Positions 17,864 to 25,123 of a DNA stretch of 41,877 bases are shown piece after piece. Source of the stretch: Eubacteriaceae bacterium (GTDB taxonomy: Bacteria > Bacillota > Clostridia > Peptostreptococcales > Anaerovoracaceae); assembly GCA_902362435.1 (NCBI GenBank), contig CABIWW010000017.1, forward strand, positions 1-41,877, read 5' to 3'. Position numbers and translations under genes: made by a program. A model generated the notes under the pieces. The model was not told where the DNA came from. It ran no database searches and saw nothing but the letters and a program-made list of their open reading frames with translations. Numbering within the stretch: position 1 is the stretch's first letter; every line of letters starts with the position of its first letter.

Positions 17864-18652
17864 TTATTTCCCGTCACGATTCCTGTACGGCCTGTGCGGT
17901 CTCTTTTCAAGGAATGCCGCAACCGCCTCGGTCCTGTCGTCGCTCCTGTAGCACTCTGCGAACAGATCCTGCTCCAGTCCGAGCGCGTCCTGCAGCGGCA
18001 GCTCCAGCCCCTGCTTGATCGCCTGACGCATCAGTCTTACAGCATTAGGCGATTTATCTGCGATCACAGATGCGACCTCCATCGCCTTGTCCATCAGCTC
18101 ATCTTTTTCCGCCAGATACTCTACCAGATGGAGCCTGTAGCACTCCTCCGCGCTAAGCATCCTGCCCGTAAGCAGTATGTCCGCAGCACACGACGGTCCC
18201 ACGATCCTCGGCAGCAGCTGTGTTGCGGTCCAGCACGGTATGCCTCCGAGATTTATCGTCGGCACTCCGATCTTTGCAGTCTTTGCAGCGATCGTTATAT
18301 CGGCCGCAAGTATCAGTTCCATACCGCCGCCCAGCGCATACCCGTCCACTGCCGCGATCACCGGAATCGGGCTGTTGTATATCGCCATTGCGCATGCCTG
18401 CCCTCTCCTCGAAAAATCCGCAGCTGTATCTTCGGTCAGCTGGCTTTCCTCGTTTATATCGCCGCCGGCGGTGAACGCCTTGCCTATAGAGCTGTTCAGT
18501 ATTATCACGTAATTATCGGGATCCTTTCCTGCTTCTATAACCGCTTCAGTCAGCTCCCTGAGAGTCTGTGAACGAAATGCGTTCAGCACCTTCGGACGAT
18601 CGATCGTCACGAACGCTATGTGTCCTTCTTTTCTTACCAGTATATCTTCCAT
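17864..18652 (-). CDS. enoyl-CoA hydratase/isomerase (crotonase) family protein
   Basis: A 262-residue crotonase-fold protein. The two oxyanion-hole segments are FTAGGDI (60-66) and GYALGGGMEL (104-113). E112 matches the first catalytic glutamate of mitochondrial enoyl-CoA hydratase (E144). The second (E164) is replaced by T132 in GVPTINLG, so simple 2-enoyl-CoA hydration is doubtful. An isomerase, hydrolase or decarboxylase role on a CoA thioester is possible. The gene is alone, with no thiolase, acyl-CoA dehydrogenase or CoA-transferase neighbours. It starts at ATG 18652 after a purine-rich AAGGGGG site. Confidence 0.88.
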   Translation of the reverse strand: MEDILVRKEGHIAFVTIDRPKVLNAFRSQTLRELTEAVIEAGKDPDNYVIILNSSIGKAFTAGGDINEESQLTEDTAADFSRRGQACAMAIYNSPIPVIAAVDGYALGGGMELILAADITIAAKTAKIGVPTINLGGIPCWTATQLLPRIVGPSCAADILLTGRMLSAEECYRLHLVEYLAEKDELMDKAMEVASVIADKSPNAVRLMRQAIKQGLELPLQDALGLEQDLFAECYRSDDRTEAVAAFLEKRPHRPYRNRDGK

Positions 18653-18684
18653 TTGCCTTTTGCCCCCTTCCGCAATATCTTTAT

Positions 18685-19440
18685 CTATATCTTTTCAAAG
18701 CACAGCCAGTCGCTGCATGCTCTCGTATTGATCTCGCTCGCCGCCGGCCTGTACCGCTCTCCTGTCGCATCTGCCAGTATCTTCACCAGGCTGTCCCTTA
18801 TCATGATGTAAAACGAGCGCCTGCACTGTTCGACGAGCACAGCGTTGCCTCTTTCCTCAAGAAGCATATGCTCCATCACGGTGAAAGCGTCGTAAACGAT
18901 GATCTCCACGCGTTTTTCGTGAAAAAACGCAGCCACATCGCGCGGCCCCTTTCCTGCAGCCTTCTTTATTACAGCCGAAAACTCCTTCTTTATATGAGTC
19001 TCCCACAGTTTTCTTTCCTCGGGTCTTATCACATCGCTCACAGGGCGCATCTGTTTCAGCTCTCCTGCGCACTTCAGCAGTGCTTCCTCGAGCTGCTGCG
19101 GTTCTATCGGCTTCAATATATATTTGACGATCCCGACGTCCACGGAATCCAGCACTGTCTGCATTTCGCTGACCGTCGAGGTTATTATTATCCTGCATGC
19201 CGGATACCGTTTCCGGATCTCCCGGATCATCTCCATACCGTCCATACCCGGCATTATCAGATCAGCGACGACGATATCAGGCTCGGTCCTGCCGAGCTTC
19301 TCGAGCGCGGTCGTCCCGTCGGCAGCCGTGATCACATTCGCGACACGCCTTGACAGGAATTTTTTGAGCTCCGACCTTGTCTCCGGTTCGTCCTCTGCAT
19401 AAAGGACCGTCAGCGTTTTAAGATATTCCATGTTTTCCAT
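18685..19440 (-). CDS. response regulator with MpsC-like (DUF2294) output domain
   Basis: A 251-residue protein. The receiver domain (about 8-125) has the acidic pocket E16/D17/E18, phospho-acceptor D60 in VADLIMPGMDG, T87 and K110 in LKP. The C-terminal part (about 150-250) is not a DNA-binding domain. GKGPRDV, the central hydrophobic strand, the RRSFY...RDSLVKIL helix and the TGE...SEINTR end match my knowledge of the MpsC/DUF2294 family (PF10057). Output is therefore likely protein-protein or membrane-potential related, not transcription. AGGAGG lies six bases before ATG 19440. The gene overlaps the upstream kinase by 23 bases, so the two form a pair. Confidence 0.82.
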   Translation of the reverse strand: MENMEYLKTLTVLYAEDEPETRSELKKFLSRRVANVITAADGTTALEKLGRTEPDIVVADLIMPGMDGMEMIREIRKRYPACRIIITSTVSEMQTVLDSVDVGIVKYILKPIEPQQLEEALLKCAGELKQMRPVSDVIRPEERKLWETHIKKEFSAVIKKAAGKGPRDVAAFFHEKRVEIIVYDAFTVMEHMLLEERGNAVLVEQCRRSFYIMIRDSLVKILADATGERYRPAASEINTRACSDWLCFEKI

Positions 19441-21391
19441 CGTCAGCCTCCTCTGTATCTCCGAGTTCCGCGCCGCATGACAGCGGCAGCACGATCACGC
19501 ATGCCACTCCGCCGTCCGCATTATTCAGCGAAATGCTGCCGCCCATGCTTTTCTCCAGTATGTCTTTCGATATCGGCAGCCCCAGTCCCGTGCCGTTTTC
19601 GCCCTTTGTCGTGAAGTACGACGTGAACAGATTTTTCTGCACGTTTTCGGAAAGCTGCGGTCCGCGGTTGTATATCATTATCACTGTCGCCGCGCCGGCT
19701 TTTTCACGCGAAGCTTCCCGTGAGGTATCCTGTGCTTCTCCCGCCGTACTGTACACCGAGATACGTATCAGCCTTTCATCCTGCGGTATGAGGCATGAAG
19801 CATCTATCGCATTCGTCATTACATTGAGTATGACATGATAAAACGCATTCGGATATCCCGGTATAGTCAGCCCACAGTCCGCTTCCGTTTCAACGTTTAT
19901 ATTGTTCCTTCGCAGCGGGTCAGTCATCAGCTGGAGCGCCGCATCGATCACCGTCACCGGTGAAAACATGCTCGGCCCGTCCTCAGGCTTCAGATATTTG
20001 TTGAAGCTGTCGATCGTCTCGGACATCATCCTCGTGATCTTCTGCGTCTTCTCTACATAATCACGAAGTACACCTGCAGTCAGTTCTCCATGCATATAGT
20101 CATCCGACAGATTTCCCATTATCAGATTGATGTTGTTTAGCGGCTGCTTCCACTGGTGCGCAACGTTCGTCATGTATTTTCCGGTCTGAGCAAGTCTCGA
20201 CTGATTGGCGATCATGATATCCTTGTTTCGCTGCAGTGAAATGTGCTTCTTTACAAGACGCGCCATGTCGTCTTCATCCTCTATCTCCCGTCTGTCCTCC
20301 TCCGGTATGCTGTTTTCAAGATCCATCAGCTTCAGGAGATGCAAAGCCTCGCGCATCGGGTAGTCATATCTTCTAAGGATAAGATATATCCCTGCTGTCA
20401 GCATGATAAACAGACATATCGAAAGCGTGATGATCAGCACCTTTACAAGAGTAACGGGAGCAAATATCGTGCTTTCCACGTTCGATACCACCAGTATCCA
20501 GTCATTGCTCAGCCTCGACCAGCTTATCAGCATATCCTCGCCGCCGACGCTGCGCGTCACTGCGCCCTTTTCTTCTCTCTTGAGCGGTGAATCCTCCTCC
20601 GCCGCCATTTCATTGAGCTCGATCTTCAGCAGTTTATCGTATTCGTCAAACGAGTCCACTATAGATTTTCCATCCTTGTTGAAAAGTGCGATGTCGCCCT
20701 TGCTTTCGAGATCCGTGCTCATCACCATGTCTATCGTGTTCTCCGTATTGATATCTATTCCCATCACGCCTATCAGCGTATCGCCTTCGAACACGGCTCT
20801 GGAATACGTAAGGATCTGCTCGTCGATATCAGGATCGTATATCGGCCCGACCCATACACCTTTCCCCGGATTATTCACAGCATCGAAATAAAATTCCATA
20901 TATTCCGCATCATATTCTGTAAAGGCCTCCAGATACTTGCCGTTTGCTGCCGCATCCAGAAAAGAGATGTTTCCGTTCTCGTCATAGACATACCATATCT
21001 CATACCCTTCCTTCTGCCCTACGAGGTCCACGTCGAATGTGAAGAACAGCCCCACCGTATTCTGCAGATCTTTTATCGAATTGTACAAAACCGGGTCGAA
21101 CCTTTTTATGTACTGATCTACGTACTTCGGGTCCGCCCGGTATTTTTCCATATCAAAAGTACTGGTCACGGCTGCACTCATCGCATTTACCGTTCCTTCC
21201 GCGTTTTCCAGTACTGAACTCATCTGGTTCGCACTGTTCGCCGTCTCATTTGTTATCTCTCCGATTATAGCCTCGCGCAGTGCGTTTCCGTATGAGTTTA
21301 TACTCAGCATCGAAAGCAGAGAAAACAGAGTCCCGAAAAGCATCACAACGATCAGAATCGTATTTCGCAATCTCCTGTTCATATACTGCAT
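19418..21391 (-). CDS. dCache-domain sensor histidine kinase
   Basis: A 657-residue kinase. Membrane segment 1 is at about 11-30, then an extracytoplasmic double-Cache domain (about 35-305, with WVGPIYDP and GVMGIDI motifs), membrane segment 2 at 316-339, a linker, and the kinase core. The H-box is NVAHQWKQPLNN with H412; the N-box is around N523 (ILNVMTNAIDA), the G1-like box is NRGPQL and G2 is GTGLGLPIS at 600-608. The HQW(K/R)QPL box is typical of one kinase subclass. Cache domains usually bind small organic ligands such as amino acids or carboxylates. The start is uncertain: ATG 21391 or 21382, neither with a good ribosome site. It is co-transcribed with the MpsC-type regulator. Confidence 0.88.
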   Translation of the reverse strand: MQYMNRRLRNTILIVVMLFGTLFSLLSMLSINSYGNALREAIIGEITNETANSANQMSSVLENAEGTVNAMSAAVTSTFDMEKYRADPKYVDQYIKRFDPVLYNSIKDLQNTVGLFFTFDVDLVGQKEGYEIWYVYDENGNISFLDAAANGKYLEAFTEYDAEYMEFYFDAVNNPGKGVWVGPIYDPDIDEQILTYSRAVFEGDTLIGVMGIDINTENTIDMVMSTDLESKGDIALFNKDGKSIVDSFDEYDKLLKIELNEMAAEEDSPLKREEKGAVTRSVGGEDMLISWSRLSNDWILVVSNVESTIFAPVTLVKVLIITLSICLFIMLTAGIYLILRRYDYPMREALHLLKLMDLENSIPEEDRREIEDEDDMARLVKKHISLQRNKDIMIANQSRLAQTGKYMTNVAHQWKQPLNNINLIMGNLSDDYMHGELTAGVLRDYVEKTQKITRMMSETIDSFNKYLKPEDGPSMFSPVTVIDAALQLMTDPLRRNNINVETEADCGLTIPGYPNAFYHVILNVMTNAIDASCLIPQDERLIRISVYSTAGEAQDTSREASREKAGAATVIMIYNRGPQLSENVQKNLFTSYFTTKGENGTGLGLPISKDILEKSMGGSISLNNADGGVACVIVLPLSCGAELGDTEEADDGKHGIS

Positions 21392-21508
21392 TATAACTCA
21401 ATCAGGCCAAAAACGAAACATCATATTATCGGGTTCTGCACGCGATCCGGCACAGCGTGCCGCTGCACCCGGAAGCCATGAGGACTTCCCGCACTGTGCG
21501 GCTTTCCA

Positions 21509-23788
21509 TCATTCTGCGCCCTTCAGCGCCTCTACCATGTCTATCTTCCTGTTCTTCCTCGCTATCATCAGGCTTACAAACAGAGACACTGCCAGTGTCA
21601 TCAGGGTGCTGAACAGGTAAGTGCCTGCACCTGTCATCAGCCTCATTTCATACTCGGAAGCCATCGCATCGAGCAGATACTTCAGCACAGCTCTTCCCGC
21701 CGGTATGCCTATGATTATTCCTATAACCGTCACCCACATATTCTGACTTACCAGCAACCTGCCTATTTCCCTGTCCTTGAATCCTACGACTTTCAGTGTC
21801 GCCATCTCGCGGTACCGCTCGGTATAGCTCATCACGCCGAGATTGTAAAGCACAACTATGCCGAGTATCGCAGCTGCGACTATGAGCACGGCGAGCATCA
21901 TGTTCATTATTTCCATAAACGTATCGAACGAATCCATGATGGACTGTTTCGACTGTACGCTGGAGATACTGCTGTCCTTATCCACATCTTTCTTGTCTGC
22001 AGCGGTATATATCGAATCGATCGAATATCCTATGCCGAGCTCGTCAGCGTATTCCGGCGAGATCACGATGTTTTCCGAAACAGATCTGATCACACCGGCT
22101 ATCCGCAGCTCGTACTCATCGTCCGATCCGTACGGACTCACCGTGATATGGCTGCCCTTTTTCAAGCCGTATTCGTCAGCGAGTCTCTTGCATACATATG
22201 CACCGCTGTCTCCTATCTTTTCATAGCCGTCCTCTATCGCCGGGAAACGCACTTTGTCGTTTTCCACACTGTATATGTCAAGTGCCACGGCCTTGTCCTC
22301 TATCTGCACGCTCACCGAGCAGCTGTAATCCCCGTCATACCTGTCGAGGAGCGCCTGCCGCTGCGCATCGGTCGCATCCTCCGCTACATGTATGCATGAC
22401 GAATAGTTGGAAGCGCCGGTATAATAGAGATCCAGGAATCCCTCCATCGTATCTCTCATTCCCAGCGATCCGACCATCAGCAGCGTGCAGCCTATGATGC
22501 CTGTCATACTCATCAGCGTCCTCGTCTTATGCCTCATGATGTCTCTGAGGTTCCATCGCGTACCGAATCCGCATTTTTCCCAGAGAGCGGTCCTTTCTAT
22601 GAGATGCTTCTTCATCTTCTTCGGAGTATACGGTCTCAGCGCATCCGCAGCTGTTCCCTGAAGCATCTTTTTCACGGAAAGGTATCCTATCAGCGTCATC
22701 AGAACGATCAGCGCTATTATGATCACGCTGCAGAACCACGGCATGCAGAGCTTCCACTCCGGCATATCCAGATATGTACCCATCGAGCCGTCCGGGTTCA
22801 TGATGAACCACGCTACGAAATATCCCAGCGCGATGCCGGCTGCCGAGCCTGCCACTGCGACCATGAAGGCGTACGAAGTATAGTGTCTTAGTATGCGCCT
22901 GTCTTTGAAGCCGAGCGCCTTCAACGTTCCGATCTGTGTCTTTTCCTGAGCTGCCAGCCTGTGCATCGTCGTGACCATAGTCAGTATCGCGATCAGCAGG
23001 AACAGCACCGGCAGTACTGATCCCATCGTTTTGCCTTCTTCAGATTCGCCGGCAGCTCCGGAATACGAACCGTTCTCATCCTTTGTCAGAATAAGCGTCG
23101 TCCTGCCCAGCGCATCATCGACAGCCTCGGTGAATGCTTTCCTGCCGCTGTCGGATATAACATTTATCTGAGGGTAGAAAGCCATTCCGACCGCATCCTC
23201 GTACATCGCCGGTGATATATAAGCATAACCGTAGGTTTCCAGATCCGGCATCAGCTGAGTTTCATCGCGCACGCAGATCAGATATTCCGACGACTTGATC
23301 AACCCTTTCACTTCGCCGCTGATCTCAAGATTTCTGTACGAAAGCGTCATCTCGTCGCCGATCTTCACATCGTTGGCAGCGGCATATTTGTCAGAAAGCC
23401 ATATCCCGTCGCTGCTATCCGGATCGTATTTTTCGCCCTTCATCAGCTTGAAATCCGATATCCCTTCATCCTCGACTGCTGTCAGCGCAAGGGATTTTCC
23501 CTTTTCGCCCTTTACATCCGCCTGAACGGAAATGAACCTCGACGCCGTTTTCGCTTCATCAAGATCTTTTATCTTGTCCACATCCTCTTTCGAAAATCCC
23601 TGCTGCGATACGATCCTGTAATCCGCAAAGTGGGTCTCTTCAAAAAAAGCGCTCGTATTTTTATCTATGCTGTACCACTCCATGTTGAAGCCGACAAAGA
23701 TACCGACTCCCAGAGCGACCATCAGTATCATCGAGATGAACTGCGCTTTGTACAGCCCCATAGTTCTCCATAATTTCCTGAACAGCAT
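21509..23788 (-). CDS. FtsX-like ABC transporter permease
   Basis: A 759-residue permease with an N-terminal membrane segment (about 11-33), an extracytoplasmic MacB-PCD-like domain, three segments (about 265-365), a second extracytoplasmic domain, and three C-terminal segments (about 640-750). This two-FtsX-module layout is typical of Firmicute permeases that pair with a LolD-type ATPase. ATG 23788 is chosen over ATG 23806 because it has GGAG seven bases upstream and starts two bases after the ATPase stop. The substrate is unknown. Relatives act in lipid or peptide extrusion and cell-envelope stress. Confidence 0.88.
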   Translation of the reverse strand: MLFRKLWRTMGLYKAQFISMILMVALGVGIFVGFNMEWYSIDKNTSAFFEETHFADYRIVSQQGFSKEDVDKIKDLDEAKTASRFISVQADVKGEKGKSLALTAVEDEGISDFKLMKGEKYDPDSSDGIWLSDKYAAANDVKIGDEMTLSYRNLEISGEVKGLIKSSEYLICVRDETQLMPDLETYGYAYISPAMYEDAVGMAFYPQINVISDSGRKAFTEAVDDALGRTTLILTKDENGSYSGAAGESEEGKTMGSVLPVLFLLIAILTMVTTMHRLAAQEKTQIGTLKALGFKDRRILRHYTSYAFMVAVAGSAAGIALGYFVAWFIMNPDGSMGTYLDMPEWKLCMPWFCSVIIIALIVLMTLIGYLSVKKMLQGTAADALRPYTPKKMKKHLIERTALWEKCGFGTRWNLRDIMRHKTRTLMSMTGIIGCTLLMVGSLGMRDTMEGFLDLYYTGASNYSSCIHVAEDATDAQRQALLDRYDGDYSCSVSVQIEDKAVALDIYSVENDKVRFPAIEDGYEKIGDSGAYVCKRLADEYGLKKGSHITVSPYGSDDEYELRIAGVIRSVSENIVISPEYADELGIGYSIDSIYTAADKKDVDKDSSISSVQSKQSIMDSFDTFMEIMNMMLAVLIVAAAILGIVVLYNLGVMSYTERYREMATLKVVGFKDREIGRLLVSQNMWVTVIGIIIGIPAGRAVLKYLLDAMASEYEMRLMTGAGTYLFSTLMTLAVSLFVSLMIARKNRKIDMVEALKGAE

Positions 23789-23789
23789 A

Positions 23790-24491
23790 TCACCACTCCA
23801 CTTCATCAGCGCTCATCGGATGAGCCTGTTCCTCGTACGATTTTATCCTGCCGTTTTTCACGTGTATCACAACGTCCGCCATCTTCGCAATGTTCTGGTT
23901 GTGAGTCACGATCACGATCGTCTTGCCGTAGTTTCTTGCCATGGAAAGCAGCAGCTTCAGGACTTTCACGCCTGTTTCTGAGTCCAGTGCGCCTGTCGGC
24001 TCGTCACACAGGAGGATCCCCGGGTTCTTTGCAAGGGCTCTGGCGATGGAAACTCTCTGCTGTTCTCCGCCGGAAAGCTCCGACGGGAAACTGTTCAGAT
24101 GATCCTCCAGTCCCACTTCCTTAAGCATCTGTTCCGCAGGCAGCGGGTCCTTAGTTATCTCCTTTACGAGTGCAACATTTTCCTTTACCGTAAGCGTCGG
24201 CACGAGATTATAGAACTGGAACACAAATCCTACCGTATCCGCTCTGTATTCTGCCAGTTCATCATTTGAAAGCGTCGATATGTCTCTGCCTCCGACGATT
24301 ATCCGGCCTTCTGTCGGACTGTCCAGTCCTCCGAGAAGATTGAGCATAGTGCTCTTGCCCGCTCCGCTCGGCCCCAGGATCACTACGAATTTCCCCTCGT
24401 CTATACTCATATCCACTCCGTCGAGGGCCCGCAGCTGATGTTCTCCGCTGGTGTACACGCGGGAAACATCCTTGAATTCTACAATTGCCAT
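23790..24491 (-). CDS. ABC transporter ATP-binding protein, LolD/MacB type
   Basis: A 233-residue ATPase with Walker [10 protein letters not shown] (about 39-47), signature LSGGEQQRV and Walker [13 protein letters not shown], and the H-loop VTHNQ. The LSGGEQQRV and DEPTGALDS variants are typical of the LolD/MacB/SalX class that drives FtsX-type permeases. It starts at ATG 24491 with AAGGAGA upstream and is the first gene of a two-gene operon with the permease. The promoter in front is covered by a perfect inverted repeat, so the pair is probably under a repressor encoded elsewhere. Confidence 0.92.
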   Translation of the reverse strand: MAIVEFKDVSRVYTSGEHQLRALDGVDMSIDEGKFVVILGPSGAGKSTMLNLLGGLDSPTEGRIIVGGRDISTLSNDELAEYRADTVGFVFQFYNLVPTLTVKENVALVKEITKDPLPAEQMLKEVGLEDHLNSFPSELSGGEQQRVSIARALAKNPGILLCDEPTGALDSETGVKVLKLLLSMARNYGKTIVIVTHNQNIAKMADVVIHVKNGRIKSYEEQAHPMSADEVEW

Positions 24492-24546
24492 AATGTTTCT
24501 CCTTCTATATATTAATACTTTGTTTTGCTTCGCGCTTTCTTCGCGC

Positions 24547-24566
24547 GTTAGTTTGCATTAACTAAC
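24547..24566 (-). promoter_or_regulatory. perfect inverted repeat, likely repressor operator
   Basis: GTTAGTT (24547-24553) and AACTAAC (24560-24566) form a perfect 7-bp inverted repeat with a 6-base spacer. It begins directly downstream of the -10 box of the ABC pair and covers the predicted start site. The pattern suits a TetR- or MarR-type dimer. No such regulator gene is in the window. Confidence 0.6.
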
Positions 24567-24569
24567 TAG

Positions 24570-24598
24570 ATAATAAAACTATTCCTCTCTAAAGTCAA
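24570..24598 (-). promoter_or_regulatory. sigma-A promoter of the LolD/FtsX pair
   Basis: On the minus strand TTGACT (24593-24598) and TATTAT (24570-24575) are 17 bases apart. The leader to ATG 24491 is about 70 bases. Confidence 0.8.
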
Positions 24599-24739
24599 TA
24601 TGTCATCTCCACTCAAACACAAATTCCCGCTGATGTCGTGTTTTACACGACTGCTTCTTATCGCTTCCTCATATCCGGCTGAAACACTGTCGCTCCCGCT
24701 GCACGACCCGGGAGAGTATTTGAAAATTTCAGAAAAGTG

Positions 24740-24769
24740 TTGACAAAGGTTTCTCTCTTTTGATAAAAT
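24740..24769 (+). promoter_or_regulatory. promoter of the M28 peptidase leader
   Basis: A perfect TTGACA (24740-24745) and TAAAAT (24764-24769) lie 18 bases apart, with the predicted start near 24776. The start codon of the next gene is about 350 bases away. Confidence 0.75.
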
Positions 24770-24775
24770 CATACG

Positions 24776-25123
24776 TGGAAATGCTGATCGGTACTTTCAC
24801 ATACACCGGGCGGGATTTCAATGTACTTGCTTTATCGGGAAGTTGAAAAAAACGGGAGATAACAGGCTCTCGCAGGATCAACGCATATTTTGCGTTGATT
24901 TTTTTTATGCAGCAATATCGGTTTTGATATTGCTGCAGACCATAAGACAGCAGGTAGCGCACGTCAGCGCATCCTGTCATCTGTAACGGCAAAGGCTGCA
25001 TCCGGGGAACAGTCATCACACATGTGCAGCTTTGCCTGAAGTCAGATCACTGGGTTCGGAAAGGAGGTATTATCTGCCCAGATACCGACAAGCACTGATA
25101 TTGATAAATTAGGAGGATATTAT
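24776..25123 (+). promoter_or_regulatory. attenuator-like structured leader of the M28 peptidase gene
   Basis: The leader carries a full intrinsic terminator (24877-24906), a 12-bp perfect hairpin just beyond it (24908-24919 with 24926-24937), and a third hairpin (24988-25000 with 25025-25036). ATGCTGATC at 24781-24789 can pair with GATCA-ac-GCAT (24876-24886), which uses up the 5' arm of the terminator, so two exclusive folds exist. A 21-codon frame starts at 24781 but lacks a ribosome site. I match no known riboswitch or T-box consensus. Confidence 0.5.
24877..24906 (+). terminator. intrinsic terminator within the leader
   Basis: ATCAACGCA (24877-24885) pairs perfectly with TGCGTTGAT (24891-24899), followed by eight T. 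It lies 100 bases after the predicted transcription start and more than 200 bases before the M28 start codon, so it ends either a small RNA or an attenuated transcript. Confidence 0.82.

Noticed and set aside
17864..18652. Butyrate-pathway crotonase linked to hydCBA
   Set aside because: The gene is convergent with hydA, separated by a terminator, lacks the second catalytic glutamate and has no bcd/etf/thl neighbours.
24776..25123. T-box leader before the M28 gene
   Set aside because: No AGGGUGGNACCGCG T-box sequence and no specifier stem could be found, although a terminator with an alternative fold is present.
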